Below, one piece after another: positions 14,580 to 24,249 of a stretch of 32,320 nt of DNA. The notes beneath the pieces were generated by a model. The model worked only from the letters and a program-made list of their open reading frames with translations. It had not been told where the DNA came from and did no database searches. A program made the translations under genes and the position numbers. Position 1 is the first letter of the stretch, and each line of letters opens with the position of its first letter. The DNA lies in the NCBI GenBank assembly GCA_019352135.1, contig JABBNX010000022.1, positions 1 through 32,320 on the forward strand, written 5' to 3'. The DNA is from Pseudomonadota bacterium. GTDB lineage: Bacteria > Desulfobacterota > Desulfuromonadia > Geobacterales > Pseudopelobacteraceae.

Positions 14580-15713
14580 TCATTCAAGCGATTTATGGAA
14601 GCGCAAAACGCTAACCGTGAGCATAAATAACCCGATTACCGCCATCGCAGCCATCTGCGGCCACAGGACATCAAGCCCCACTCCCTTGAGATAGACACTC
14701 CTCAGAACTATCTGAAAATACCTCAACGGATTAATATATGTTAAATATTGGAAAAATTCGGGCATACTGCTGATTGGAGAGCCGAATCCAGAGAATGTTA
14801 TTGAAGGCATGATAAAGAAAAATGATGTCACCATGGCCTGCTGTTGCGTATTTGAAACAGTCGAAATAAAAAGGCCAATGCCGAGCACGCAGAGCAGGAA
14901 TAGCACCGTACCTAACGCCAATACCGCTATGCTGCCTCGCAATGGCACACGGAACCAGAGTGTGCCGACAGCAGATATGAGCGCAGCATCAAACAAACCG
15001 ATGATGAAAAACGGGATAGTCTTCCCCAAGATGAATTCCGTTCGTCGTATGGGTGTAACCATAATCTGTTCCAGTGTGCCGATTTCCCGTTCTCTGACCA
15101 CGGCAAAAGCTGTTAACGTCACCACAATGACCAGTACGAGATTGCCGATTACGCCCGGCACGAAGAACCACTGACTGCTCATGTCCGTATTGTACCAGGG
15201 CCGATTGTCTAAAACAATTTTGGGCATATGCGCAATGGCGAGGGGTGAAGTGCGCTGCATTGATTCAAGTTGGTATTTACGGGAAAAGTTACTGGTGACC
15301 TCGTTAACATACCCAAGTCCTATCAGCGCGGTGTTTGAATTGGAGCTGTCCACAATTACCTGGATATGAGCCGTTTGGCCTTTGCGCACATTCTCAGCGA
15401 AACCAGAGTTGATTTGGATTGCCATCATAACATCGCCCCGTTCAATCATATCCGGAATCTGCCGTCGGTTCGCTAAACGCGCACGGATATCAAAATAGCG
15501 GCTGCCTTCAAACCGGGAAATCAGATCCCGGCTTACCTGGCTGTTGTCATAGTCAACGATTGCGGTGGGGACATGCCTGATTTCAAGTGTTGCCGCGTAA
15601 CCGAAAACCAGCATCTGGATAATGGGAGGGCCGAACAGGAAAAACCTGGCTCGCTTGTCACGAAAAACCTGGATAAACTCCTTGATCAACATATGACGTA
15701 AACGACCAATCAT
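14580..15713 (-). CDS. ABC-2 type transporter permease (distal)
   Basis: The 377-residue protein has the ABC-2 layout: one N-terminal membrane helix (FFLFGPPIIQMLVFGYAAT), a periplasmic domain of about 150 residues (ATLEIRHVPTAIVDYDNSQV), then five helices. The cytoplasmic coupling segment VVREREIGTLEQIMVTPIRR is characteristic of the YhhJ/YbhR group. It pairs with the preceding permease as a heterodimer in a MacAB-unlike, HlyD-TolC dependent exporter. The start follows the upstream permease stop by 12 bases. It is the last gene of the exporter operon. Confidence 0.93.
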   Translation of the reverse strand: MIGRLRHMLIKEFIQVFRDKRARFFLFGPPIIQMLVFGYAATLEIRHVPTAIVDYDNSQVSRDLISRFEGSRYFDIRARLANRRQIPDMIERGDVMMAIQINSGFAENVRKGQTAHIQVIVDSSNSNTALIGLGYVNEVTSNFSRKYQLESMQRTSPLAIAHMPKIVLDNRPWYNTDMSSQWFFVPGVIGNLVLVIVVTLTAFAVVREREIGTLEQIMVTPIRRTEFILGKTIPFFIIGLFDAALISAVGTLWFRVPLRGSIAVLALGTVLFLLCVLGIGLFISTVSNTQQQAMVTSFFFIMPSITFSGFGSPISSMPEFFQYLTYINPLRYFQIVLRSVYLKGVGLDVLWPQMAAMAVIGLFMLTVSVLRFHKSLE

Positions 15714-15725
15714 CGCATATCCCTT

Positions 15726-16859
15726 TTAGTCGAGCCTTTTCTTGAATACCCGCGTAGCTGCGATACCGAGTAGTGTGGCAAAAATTGCCAGCGCCATGAA
15801 ATCCTGCCACATCAGAGTGATGGATGTCCCTTTAAGAAAAACATTTCTGAGAATTGCCATATAGTAGCGGGCCGGTACGATATGAGTAATAACCCGGATT
15901 ACTGCAGGCATTTGATCGATAGGGTACATGAATCCCGAGAGAAGGAATGCGGGCAAAAATGTTGCGATCAAGGATATCTGGCTCGCGGCAAGTTGGGTTT
16001 TGGCAACGACCGAAAAGAAGTACCCCATTGATAGTACAACGGTCAGAAACATGATTGAACTGAGAAAGAATACCGATAGATGACCGCGAAACGGGACACC
16101 GAACCACCATACTCCCATTGCGGCACAAACACAGGTATCGAATAAACCGATTGCCATATAGGGAACGAGTTTGCCGAACATGATTTCCATTGGCGTTACC
16201 GGCGTAGAGATAAGCTGCTCCATTGTGCCCCGTTCCCACTCCCGGGCTATGGTGAGCGATGTCAGAAATGTGCCGACTACTGCCATTACAAGCGCCACCA
16301 CACCGGGAACTATCGTTGACATGCTTTCGAGGTTTTCGTTGAACCAGGTTCTGGCATCAACGGTGACAAGCGGTTGAATATTTGTCCGTCCCTGGCGTTG
16401 GAGCCATTGCAGCTGAAGATGTTGTGAATAGGCTTGTACGACAACCTGGCTGTAGCTCATGCCAAGATTGGCGCTGTTGCTGTCTGTACCATCAACCAAA
16501 GCCTGTATGCGTACCGTTTCCCCTGAGTTCAAATTCTTTGAAAAATCGGGAGGTACTACGATACCGATCTGGCAGCGTCCGCCATCAATTGCCCGAATAA
16601 GGGCAGGATAATTATCAACTGCTTTAACCACGTTGAAATATATTGAAGCCTGAAACCGTTTCAGGAAATCCTGACTCTGTTGACTCCCTTCCCTGTCGAA
16701 GACGTAGACAGGAATATGCTTGGTATCAAAGCTGACCCCGTAGCCGAAAGCCAGCATCATTACCAGAGGCATGGCAATGACAATAGCGATGCTGCGCGCG
16801 TCACGCTTGATCTGAATAACTTCTTTGCCGGCCATAGCCAGCAGTCGGTTCCAGTTCAT
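15726..16859 (-). CDS. ABC-2 type transporter permease (proximal)
   Basis: It has the same length and layout as the distal permease: an N-terminal helix (IAIVIAMPLVMMLAFGYGVS), a large periplasmic domain, and five C-terminal helices with the coupling segment REWERGTMEQLISTPVTPME. Moderate similarity to its neighbour suggests an old duplication giving a heterodimeric membrane domain. Its ATG overlaps the stop of the upstream ATPase gene by four bases (ATGA), so translation is coupled. Substrates of this YbhFSR/YhhJ-type group are usually drugs or organic compounds; none can be deduced here. Confidence 0.93.
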   Translation of the reverse strand: MNWNRLLAMAGKEVIQIKRDARSIAIVIAMPLVMMLAFGYGVSFDTKHIPVYVFDREGSQQSQDFLKRFQASIYFNVVKAVDNYPALIRAIDGGRCQIGIVVPPDFSKNLNSGETVRIQALVDGTDSNSANLGMSYSQVVVQAYSQHLQLQWLQRQGRTNIQPLVTVDARTWFNENLESMSTIVPGVVALVMAVVGTFLTSLTIAREWERGTMEQLISTPVTPMEIMFGKLVPYMAIGLFDTCVCAAMGVWWFGVPFRGHLSVFFLSSIMFLTVVLSMGYFFSVVAKTQLAASQISLIATFLPAFLLSGFMYPIDQMPAVIRVITHIVPARYYMAILRNVFLKGTSITLMWQDFMALAIFATLLGIAATRVFKKRLD

Positions 16860-17818
16860 TGAATTGATGTCTCCGTTTCCGGCCCATTGCGAACGCTGGT
16901 TAAGGATACAAAGACATCCTCCAGACTGGGGCGAATAGGTTCGATTCTGGTTGTGTTGACACCATGTTCGGACAAATAGCTCTTCACTCCGCTTATGGCC
17001 TCGGAAGCCTTTGGCACAACCAGATGGAGCGCATTGCCGAATATTGCGGCATCATCCACCCCCGGAGCGGTCTGGAGCAACTCAAGCGCTTTGCCGACCT
17101 CGTCGCATTCGACCAATAACAGTTCGCCGGCCATGTATTTTAGTTTCAGTTCGAGAGGCGAACCGGAAGCAACTATTTTGCCTCGATAGATAAGTACCAG
17201 ACGGTTACAATATTCCGCCTCGTCCATATAATGGGTCGTCACAAAGACGGTCACGCCATCAGCTGCCATCTTGTGAATCATCTCCCAGAACTGACGACGT
17301 GATATCGGGTCTACTCCGGAGGTCGGCTCGTCCAGAAACAGTATCGGGGGCCGATGCAATACTGCACAGCCCAATGCGAGGCGCTGCTTCCACCCCGCCG
17401 CCAGAGTGCCGGCAAGAGAGTTTTCACGCCCGTTCAGTCCAGCCATATCTATTGCCCAAGTAATGCGGTCTTTAAGGTCGGACTTCTTTACGCTGTACAT
17501 ACCTGCAAAAAAAATAAGGTTTTCAATAACGGTGAGGTCGTTGTAGAGAGAGAACTTCTGGGACATGTACCCAATATTTTGCCGAACCTGTTCCGATTGT
17601 GTCGCCACATCAAACCCGTAAACGAACGCTTGACCGGACGTGGGGCGCAACAGTCCGCAGAGCATCCGGATTGTTGTCGACTTCCCTGCGCCATTAGGCC
17701 CAAGGAATCCAAATATTTCGCCTTTATGAGCCTCCAGACTGATGGTATCAACGGCAATAAAATCACCGAAACGCTTAACCAGATCTTTAACGACGACTGC
17801 AGGTGATTGGCCGTTCAT
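16856..17818 (-). CDS. ABC transporter ATP-binding protein (second)
   Basis: The 320-residue ATPase has Walker A GPNGAGKST near residue 40, the Q-loop MSQKFSLYND, and a signature region read as LAAGWKQRLALG, in place of the usual LSGGMKQRL. Walker B is ILFLDEPTSGVDP, followed by an H-loop FVTTHYMDEAEYC. A C-terminal domain of about 90 residues is typical of ABC-2 exporters. The changed signature (AAGWK for SGGMK) lies in the ATP-contacting motif and may make one of the two sites weak, as in asymmetric ABC pairs. It overlaps both neighbours by four bases. Confidence 0.93.
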   Translation of the reverse strand: MNGQSPAVVVKDLVKRFGDFIAVDTISLEAHKGEIFGFLGPNGAGKSTTIRMLCGLLRPTSGQAFVYGFDVATQSEQVRQNIGYMSQKFSLYNDLTVIENLIFFAGMYSVKKSDLKDRITWAIDMAGLNGRENSLAGTLAAGWKQRLALGCAVLHRPPILFLDEPTSGVDPISRRQFWEMIHKMAADGVTVFVTTHYMDEAEYCNRLVLIYRGKIVASGSPLELKLKYMAGELLLVECDEVGKALELLQTAPGVDDAAIFGNALHLVVPKASEAISGVKSYLSEHGVNTTRIEPIRPSLEDVFVSLTSVRNGPETETSIQ

Positions 17819-18762
17819 TTCTCGTTACCTTTAGTGTTGCCCTTGACCGCTTCGACAAACAGGTCTTCCACAGTTGGAGTAACCTGTTCAATTGAATCAA
17901 ACGGTACATTGGCCGACGTGATTATCGAACGAAGTTCAGAAATCATCCGTGATGCATCTTTCACAACAAGATGAAGTCCATCTCCGACAATCATCATGCT
18001 TGAAATCCCGTCATTACCATCGAGCAGTTCACTAATGCCCCGAGGATTGTCGGTAACAACTGAAAGGACCGCCCCGGGCATATTCTCTTTCAGGCGTGCC
18101 GGAGTATCACAAAAGAGCATGCGACCTTCATGTAAGAGAGCAATCCGGTGACAGCGCTCGGCTTCGTCGAGATAAGAGGTTGTGGTGAGAATTGTCACTC
18201 CCTGGTCGAGCAGAGAGTACAGAATACGCCAGAAATCCCGGCGGGATACCGGGTCTACGCCATTTGTGGGTTCATCGAGAAGAATCAGGTCAGGGGTATG
18301 AATCAGGGCACACACTAACCCCAGTTTCTGTTTCATGCCGCCGGAAAGTTTCCCCGCCACACGCTTTCTGAATTCGCTCATCCCGGCAGCATCGAGTAGT
18401 TGAGTGGAACGTATATCCTTCTCCGCCGCCTTTACTCCGAAAATCTGTGCATAAAAGCGGATGTTCTCATCAACGGTCAACTCTTCGTACAGGCCGAAGC
18501 GCTGGGGCATATAGCTTACCCTGTGCTTGGCGGATTCCGGTGCTTTTACGATGTCGAAGCCGGAGACGATCGCACCGCCGGAGTCGGGCGCCAGCACCCC
18601 CGCCAGCATCCGCATCGTGGTGGTCTTGCCTGCGCCGTCAGGGCCGACCAGACCGAAAATTTCGCCTTTTTTGACGGAAAAACTTAAATGGTCAACCGCG
18701 AGAATGCCGGGAAACGACTTCGTTAACTCAGATGCTTCTATGGCGTTAGATTGTTCAGTCAT
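17815..18762 (-). CDS. ABC transporter ATP-binding protein (first)
   Basis: The 315-residue ATPase has Walker A GPDGAGKTT near residue 39, Q-loop MPQRFGLYEE, a canonical signature LSGGMKQKLGL, Walker B LILLDEPTNGVDP and the switch region TTTSYLDEAERC, where the H-loop His is replaced by Ser (TTSYL rather than TTHYM). Together with the second ATPase it forms two complementary half-sites, each with one altered motif, which fits a heterodimer with an asymmetric catalytic cycle. In some relatives the two are fused in one polypeptide. The start follows the HlyD stop with a one-base gap. Confidence 0.93.
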   Translation of the reverse strand: MTEQSNAIEASELTKSFPGILAVDHLSFSVKKGEIFGLVGPDGAGKTTTMRMLAGVLAPDSGGAIVSGFDIVKAPESAKHRVSYMPQRFGLYEELTVDENIRFYAQIFGVKAAEKDIRSTQLLDAAGMSEFRKRVAGKLSGGMKQKLGLVCALIHTPDLILLDEPTNGVDPVSRRDFWRILYSLLDQGVTILTTTSYLDEAERCHRIALLHEGRMLFCDTPARLKENMPGAVLSVVTDNPRGISELLDGNDGISSMMIVGDGLHLVVKDASRMISELRSIITSANVPFDSIEQVTPTVEDLFVEAVKGNTKGNEK

Positions 18763-18763
18763 C

Positions 18764-19762
18764 TTATTTCGCGGCTATCATTTCAATGGACACATCTGCC
18801 GGCATTCCCGGCTTCAATTCATGGTTCGGGTTATCCAGGTCAATTTTTATTCTGTAGACTAATGTGACGCGCTCTTTAAACGTTTCGATGCTTTTTGGAG
18901 TGAATTCGGCCTGGGATGATATGAAAGACACTCTTCCCTTATAGCGCTTATCAGGATAGGAGTCACATTTTACTGTGGCTGACTGGCCAAGTTTGACCTT
19001 CGCAAGGTCGGTCTCGTTTATATATCCACGCAGCCAGAGATGGTCCAGGTCGGCAATGGTAACAACAGGGGTGCCGGGAGCCATGATCTCGCCAACCTCG
19101 GCTTGTCGAACGAGCACCACTCCGGACGTCGGAGCCAGCAAGCTGGTGTACCCAAGCCGTATTCTGGACAATTCAAGAACTTGGCGGGCGGTGCTGACAT
19201 TGGCGTGGTTGATGGCAATCTGTTCCTTACGGGCACCTTCCATTACCATGTTATAGTTCTGTCTGGCTCGTTCATAAGTGGCCTGGGCACGTTCAAAATT
19301 CGTAGCATACGTATCCCTGATTTGTGCTGAGACCTCATCCTTCTTGTAGAGTGTTTGATAGCGTTGAAAATCCGCTTTATTAAGCTCGAGCGCTGCTTGA
19401 GCATCAATTACCGATTGTTCTGCTGACTTTTTCTCCTGAATCCGGTTGCCTGACAACGAGAGTTTTAATTCGGCTTTCCGGCTGTTGACCGTAGCCTCAT
19501 CGATATCAACCTGCTGTCGATAGTCGGACTGGTCAAGTTTGGCAATCAGGTCACCTGCCTTCACCCATTGACCTTCCTCAATCGGCAGTTCCGTCAGGCG
19601 TCCCAGGACCTTGAAACCGACCACGCTTTCATGGGCTTCGATGTTGCCGGAAATCTTCAGGGTAGTATCAGGATGATTTCTGCTCTTGACAATGAAGTAA
19701 TACGCTGATGCCCCGGCAACTGCTGCGGCAAGGAGAATTAATGGTACTAATTTCTTTTTCAT
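18764..19762 (-). CDS. HlyD/YhiI-type periplasmic adaptor of the ABC exporter
   Basis: An N-terminal membrane anchor (VPLILLAAAVAGASAYYFIV) is followed by the first lipoyl half (SGNIEAHESVVGFKVLGRL, EGQWVKAGDLIAKLD), a coiled-coil hairpin of about 120 residues, the second lipoyl half (RLGYTSLLAPTSGVVLVRQA, GEIMAPGTPVVTIAD) and the beta-barrel and membrane-proximal part ending ELKPGMPADVSIEM. It is complete at 332 residues. It bridges the inner-membrane ABC complex to the TolC-type protein encoded immediately upstream (42-base gap), so the operon holds a full tripartite machine. Confidence 0.94.
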   Translation of the reverse strand: MKKKLVPLILLAAAVAGASAYYFIVKSRNHPDTTLKISGNIEAHESVVGFKVLGRLTELPIEEGQWVKAGDLIAKLDQSDYRQQVDIDEATVNSRKAELKLSLSGNRIQEKKSAEQSVIDAQAALELNKADFQRYQTLYKKDEVSAQIRDTYATNFERAQATYERARQNYNMVMEGARKEQIAINHANVSTARQVLELSRIRLGYTSLLAPTSGVVLVRQAEVGEIMAPGTPVVTIADLDHLWLRGYINETDLAKVKLGQSATVKCDSYPDKRYKGRVSFISSQAEFTPKSIETFKERVTLVYRIKIDLDNPNHELKPGMPADVSIEMIAAK

Positions 19763-19804
19763 GGCTGTATTACCTCTCGCAATGACTGGTCATCGATTTA
19801 AAAT

Positions 19805-21142
19805 TTATTGTATGCCCAGAAAAAGTCGATACACCTTTTCAGTATTTCCCAATGCCATCGCGAGTGCAATTTTGGCCTCGGTATGTTGGGCAAGAGCGTT
19901 TAATTTGTTATCCAGGGCACGTGATAAAGAGTCCTGCGCCTTTACAACTTCGATGTTGTTCACCACGCCGTTCTTGAAGCGGTCGCTTGCGAATTGCAAC
20001 TCCTTCTTTGCGAGTTCAAGACCGTCTTCAGCAACAACGACCTGCTCATCAGCCGAATCAAGATTGAGCAGAGTTTCACGGATGTCCTGTTCGACACCAA
20101 GCCGTTGGTCAGCTATTTGTTGCCCCAAGCGCTTAAGCCGGCTCTCCAGTTCCAGGCGTTCACCTTTCCTGTCCAAATCGAACAGTGTCATGACGAGATT
20201 TGCCTGGATCATGTATGATGGTTCTATATCGCTGATTTCCTGACCGCTCCCGCCGTAATTGCCGCTCACAATGATTTTGGGAAGATACCGCGAACGGGAT
20301 GACTTTAGCTGTTCTTCCAGTGACTCCCGCTGCGAAAACAGAGACCGGTAATCAGGGCGGCTTTCCAGGGCGTCTTGTACCGCCTGTTCAATCTGAGGTG
20401 CTGCCAACTTCTTGAAAACAAGCCGGTTAGAAAGTCTGAGCCGGGTGGCAAGGTCTACACCGATACTTCTTGCCAGAACCAGCAGCGATTTCTGATACGA
20501 ATTTTTCGCAACGAGAAGATTTTGCCGGTCATTCGCAAGCTGCACTTGTGCGCGAAGTACATCAAGGCCATCAGCGACGCCTACTTTCCGCTGGTTTTTG
20601 GCCAGCTTTTCGAGTGCTTCTGATGTTCTGACTACTGATTCTGCCGTTTCCATCTTTGCCGCAGCATATTCAGCAACAATGTAATTGTCCGTTACCTGCC
20701 GGATTACCTGGCTTCGCGCCTCTTCGTAATCATTTTTCCGGGCCGCCTGGTCTTTTTCACTGGCCTTGATGCTATGGTAACTCTGGAGATCTAAAATTGT
20801 CTGGTCGCCGTAAACTCTGAAATCATAACTTGTGAATGGCCCGACAATTGATGGCGTATTCGGAAAGCTAATGCCTTGAGCTTTCAGGTTGCGAGTCTGA
20901 TAGGCAATTGGTGTCTCAATGTGTACGTGCGGAAGATACGCCGACAAACGCCTTTCGCGGCTGCCGTTCGCCTCTTCTATCCTTGTTCCAGCCATTAAGA
21001 CGTTTACGTTTGCCTGCAACCCTTTGGTAATTGCTTCATCCATTGACAAGGTGAAGGCAAGCGGGGAATCTGCGAATGCCGCGTTCGATGTTGCGAGTAT
21101 TGTCGCCAAAATGGCCAGGGATTTTGAAACGTAACGAGTCAT
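19805..21142 (-). CDS. TolC-family outer membrane efflux protein
   Basis: A signal peptide with an AFA cleavage site near residue 25 opens the 445-residue protein. Two outer-membrane-factor repeats follow, with long coiled-coil helices (MDEAITKGLQANVNVLMAGT, QKSLLVLARSIG, then RFKNGVVNNIEVVKAQDSLS, the typical equatorial motif). A trimer would form the beta-barrel and periplasmic tunnel of the exporter. It is the first gene of the operon, so the operon promoter should lie in 21143-21237, where I see no clear sigma-70 pair. The ATG at 21142 has only a weak AGGA-like site upstream. Confidence 0.94.
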   Translation of the reverse strand: MTRYVSKSLAILATILATSNAAFADSPLAFTLSMDEAITKGLQANVNVLMAGTRIEEANGSRERRLSAYLPHVHIETPIAYQTRNLKAQGISFPNTPSIVGPFTSYDFRVYGDQTILDLQSYHSIKASEKDQAARKNDYEEARSQVIRQVTDNYIVAEYAAAKMETAESVVRTSEALEKLAKNQRKVGVADGLDVLRAQVQLANDRQNLLVAKNSYQKSLLVLARSIGVDLATRLRLSNRLVFKKLAAPQIEQAVQDALESRPDYRSLFSQRESLEEQLKSSRSRYLPKIIVSGNYGGSGQEISDIEPSYMIQANLVMTLFDLDRKGERLELESRLKRLGQQIADQRLGVEQDIRETLLNLDSADEQVVVAEDGLELAKKELQFASDRFKNGVVNNIEVVKAQDSLSRALDNKLNALAQHTEAKIALAMALGNTEKVYRLFLGIQ

Positions 21143-21237
21143 TGTGTTTTCCTGTTGCCAATTACGTTGGCTTGAAATTCATTGCCTTGACTGGACGCCA
21201 CAGATAAAAACTTCAGTCATTTTCTTAAGGTTTGCCT

Positions 21238-21390
21238 CTAGGTTGTATCTGGCGCTAGTGACCAAATGAGGGTTGTGCCAAAAATCATCCGCTGGAAAGA
21301 ATGAGCAATTTCTTCCGCTTCAATGTCATTTCGAATTTCACCAGACTGCTGGCGATGCGAGATCAATTCGGCAAGCATGTGTCTGCTTCG
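21238..21390 (-). pseudogene. C-terminal remnant of a TetR-family regulator
   Basis: About 50 residues, SRHMLAELISHRQQSGEIRN then DIEAEEIAHSFQRMIFGTTL and IWSL, match the last two helices of the TetR ligand and dimer domain. The DNA-binding HTH and most of the core are absent, replaced directly by pRiA4b-like remnant sequence. TetR genes commonly precede HlyD/ABC-2/TolC operons and repress them. Here the scrap lies upstream of tolC in that position, which suggests the exporter has lost its local repressor. Confidence 0.65.
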
Positions 21391-21391
21391 G

Positions 21392-21735
21392 CTAGCCGGC
21401 GAAGACAGTTGTTGGGGTAACACCGTGTTGCCAGCAGACACTGAGGTCACACTCGTAAAGGAAACGCTCGTTTTTGCGGAATTTGAAATCGATCAATCAG
21501 ACCTGATTGGGATTTGTTTAAAACTGATGCTGCCGTCGTAAATAACATAATCCTGACCTTGTAAGCGAAACCGATTCAAATGATCATTGCTCCAATCAAA
21601 GGCGATCTGCAGTTTGAAATGCAGGTCGGCGATCGTACTGTCGCTATGCACCAAGAGTCGGCGCCAGATCATCGGACTAATCTGGCGGATCCTTACGTGA
21701 AGCCGCTAAACCTCGGTACTGATCTCTTTTGTCAT
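21392..21735 (-). pseudogene. pRiA4b ORF-3-like protein, inactivated
   Basis: From ATG 21735 the frame reads MTKEISTEV, then TAG (21706-21708), then in the same frame RLHVRIRQISPMIWRRLLV, STIADLHFKLQIAFDWSNDH and LNRFRLQGQDY, the hallmark of the pRiA4b ORF-3-like fold often carried by mobile or plasmid DNA. A TGA follows near 21500; a one-base shift continues the domain with DFKFRKNERFLYECDLSVCW and QHGV. It therefore has both a nonsense mutation and a frameshift, and ends where the TetR remnant starts. Confidence 0.75.
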
Positions 21736-21836
21736 CGTTGCCTAATTTTAGCAAACGACCGCCAAAATTGTGAAATAATTACTTCAGCCCCCGGTTTATA
21801 TCGTTCTCCACTCTCCGAACAAGGTAAAGAATCCGT

Positions 21837-22340
21837 TTATTTCATGCGGGCGACGATGCTATGAAAGGCCTCTTGCAGCTCCTTCCAGGCATTTTCGGCC
21901 ATCAATTTCAAATCTTGCCAAGTATCTCCCGTGTGCTGACGCAGATCCTTTAATATGAGTTCAAACTCCGCTCGCTTGCCAGCAAGTGCCTCAATTTCTT
22001 CACGTATCTCCGTTTTTGCCGTGCCTGCATCATGCGCTGCCTTTTTAAGGGTTTCATGTCTGGCATCCAAGTCACGATAAGATGCTTCCAGTTTTTCCAG
22101 ATAGGCCTTTTTCTCCGGCAGTTCATGTTCCTGTTGTTGAAGCAGGCAATCCATTTCGGCTTCGGCTTGTAACCAGTCATTCACCATCTCACCGTCTGCA
22201 AAACCACGTTTTTCAGCACTGAAATAGGCGGCTTCGGCTGTCATTCGGTAGCGTTCCGCTGGGGCGACGGGTTGAGGCTTCTGCTCAACAATCAATTTCG
22301 CATCCAGTACCGGGGTCGGGGTAAGTTCGGGTTTGGGCAT
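21837..22340 (-). CDS. DUF2934 domain protein with a coiled coil
   Basis: AAAAGGAG lies about nine bases before ATG 22340. The N-terminus is Pro-rich (MPKPELTPTPVLD). The segment ERYRMTAEAAYFSAEKRGFA then DGEMVNDWLQAEAEMD (residues about 29-64) is a DUF2934 domain. The rest is a charged coiled coil (about 65-140), ending with an amphipathic tail (LKLMAENAWKELQEAFHSIV). No signal peptide or membrane span, so it is cytoplasmic. The function of DUF2934 is unknown. It follows the ackA stub and seems to be the end of the sugar-phosphate operon or a separate unit. Confidence 0.8.
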   Translation of the reverse strand: MPKPELTPTPVLDAKLIVEQKPQPVAPAERYRMTAEAAYFSAEKRGFADGEMVNDWLQAEAEMDCLLQQQEHELPEKKAYLEKLEASYRDLDARHETLKKAAHDAGTAKTEIREEIEALAGKRAEFELILKDLRQHTGDTWQDLKLMAENAWKELQEAFHSIVARMK

Positions 22341-22392
22341 AGTTGATACTCCTTTTAAATAGAATGATTAATCGTCGTGAATGCAGTAGGAT

Positions 22393-22578
22393 AACCAACC
22401 GCGAAAAGTTGTCCGCCTTGTTCAGGCCTTTCAACCGCAGAGTGGCATCCGGCAATCCAATCCATTCAACCACGCCTTCCAGAATCCGTCGGAGCGAGTC
22501 ACCGGCATCGAACAACGCAAATTTGATGCTCGACGAGCCGCCATTGATCGCCAAAACGAGTGGATTAGATGGTTTCAT
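22393..22578 (-). pseudogene. ackA: Acetate kinase, N-terminal stub
   Basis: The frame starts nine bases after pgi and reads VLAINGGSSSIKFALFDAGD, the acetate/propionate kinase nucleotide-binding opening, then EGVVEWIGLPDATLRLKGLN. After about 62 residues homology ends and the frame runs into the leader and start of the DUF2934 gene (stop at 22285). The remaining 330 or so residues of the kinase are missing. Its place after pgi suggests the operon once led sugar phosphates to acetyl-phosphate and ATP. Confidence 0.75.
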
Positions 22579-22587
22579 GCATGACTT

Positions 22588-24231
22588 CTAAGTTTGATGC
22601 AATTTAAAGCTCTTGTAGTGCCGGATGAGCGTATTAGTAGAGCTGTCATGCAGCAACTCAGGTTCTTCGACCTGATTCAACTCCGGTAAGATCTTCATCG
22701 CCAGTACTTTCCCTAACTCAACGCCCCACTGATCGAAAGAGTCGATCTGCCAGATCGCGCCTTGTGTGAACACGCTGTGCTCATAAAGCGCTACCAGCCT
22801 TCCCAGCGTCTCAGGTGTCAGTTGCTCGGCAAGAATCGTGTTTGTCGGCCTGTTCCCCTCAAAAACGCGGTGCGCCACCAGTTTTTCTAATGTTGCCTCA
22901 CTCCTGACCTCATCCGCCGTCTTGCCGAAGGCAAGCGCCTCGGTCTGCGCAAACAGGTTCGCCATCAATATGTCATGATGTGAGCCGAGCGGGTTGGCTG
23001 TCTGGCAAAAGCCGATGAAATCGCAGGGAATGAGCCTGGTTCCCTGGTGTATGAGTTGATAAAAGGAGTGCTGGCCATTTGTTCCCGGCTCACCCCAAAA
23101 GATCGGACCTGTCTGATAATCAACACGTTTTCCGTCAAGCGTCACGTGTTTGCCGTTGCTTTCCATGGCCAATTGCTGGAGATAGGCGGGGAAACGTTTC
23201 AGATATTGGTCGTAGGGGAGTATTGCCACCGTCTGAGACTCAAAGAAGTTGCTATACCATACGGACAGTAATCCCATCAGCACCGGCAGGTTCCTGGCGA
23301 ACGGGGCGGTACGGAAATGCTCGTCCATTCCCCGGAATCCGGCCAGCATGGAACGGAAATTTTCTGGGCCGATAGCGAGCATGGTAGAGAGGCCGATGGC
23401 CGAATCCATTGAGTAGCGCCCGCCAACCCAGTCCCAAAAGCCGAACATGTTCGCGATGTCGATGCCGAATTTTGCCACCTCTTCGCCATTGGTCGAAACG
23501 GCGACGAAGTGCCGGGCGACAGCCTGCTCTTCGCCCAGAGTCTGCAACGTCCATTGTCGGGCTGTACGGGCATTGGTCATGGTTTCCAGGGTAGTGAAGG
23601 TCTTCGAGGCAACGATGAATAGCGTCTCTTCAGCATTGAGATCATGAGTTGCTTCCACGAAGTCGGTGCCGTCCACGTTCGAGATGAAACGAAAGGTCAT
23701 GTCACGTTGGCTGTAGTGGCGCAGCGCTTCGTAGGTCATGACCGGGCCGAGGTCCGAGCCGCCGATGCCGATGTTGATAATATTGCGGATGCGCTTGCCG
23801 GTATGTCCAAGCCACTGGCCACTGCGAACGCGATCGGCGAATGTAGCCATTCTGTCCAGCACCTCGTGGACCCGGGGCACCACATTTGCTCCATCGACAA
23901 TGATTGACTGATCTCGTGGGGCGCGCAGTGCCACATGGAGCACCGCACGGTTCTCAGTAGTGTTGATTTTTTTACCACTGAACATGGCGTCGATACGTTC
24001 GCGCAGCCCGGATTCGTCTGCCAGTCCCAGGAGCAGCCTGATCGTTTCCTCGGTGATGCGATTTTTGGAGTAGTCGAAATAGAACCCAACATCCTCGATC
24101 GTGAATCGCGTGCCGCGTTGCGGGTCATCGGCAAAGAACTGGCGCAAATGGACGTTTTTGATTTTCTGGTAGTGGGCCTCCAGCGCCTGCCAAGCCGGAA
24201 GTTGTGTGAGCGGTAGTATTGTAGCACTCAT
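22588..24231 (-). CDS. pgi: Glucose-6-phosphate isomerase
   Basis: The 547-residue length fits the large E. coli-type enzyme. Conserved blocks are [20 protein letters not shown] (substrate phosphate loop), [43 protein letters not shown] with the catalytic region, [17 protein letters not shown] and [20 protein letters not shown] with the catalytic Glu/His. It converts glucose 6-phosphate and fructose 6-phosphate. AAGGAG lies ten bases before the ATG and zwf ends 18 bases upstream, so the two are co-transcribed and compete for glucose 6-phosphate. Confidence 0.96.
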   Translation of the reverse strand: MSATILPLTQLPAWQALEAHYQKIKNVHLRQFFADDPQRGTRFTIEDVGFYFDYSKNRITEETIRLLLGLADESGLRERIDAMFSGKKINTTENRAVLHVALRAPRDQSIIVDGANVVPRVHEVLDRMATFADRVRSGQWLGHTGKRIRNIINIGIGGSDLGPVMTYEALRHYSQRDMTFRFISNVDGTDFVEATHDLNAEETLFIVASKTFTTLETMTNARTARQWTLQTLGEEQAVARHFVAVSTNGEEVAKFGIDIANMFGFWDWVGGRYSMDSAIGLSTMLAIGPENFRSMLAGFRGMDEHFRTAPFARNLPVLMGLLSVWYSNFFESQTVAILPYDQYLKRFPAYLQQLAMESNGKHVTLDGKRVDYQTGPIFWGEPGTNGQHSFYQLIHQGTRLIPCDFIGFCQTANPLGSHHDILMANLFAQTEALAFGKTADEVRSEATLEKLVAHRVFEGNRPTNTILAEQLTPETLGRLVALYEHSVFTQGAIWQIDSFDQWGVELGKVLAMKILPELNQVEEPELLHDSSTNTLIRHYKSFKLHQT

Positions 24232-24249
24232 GAATTATTACTCCTTTCG

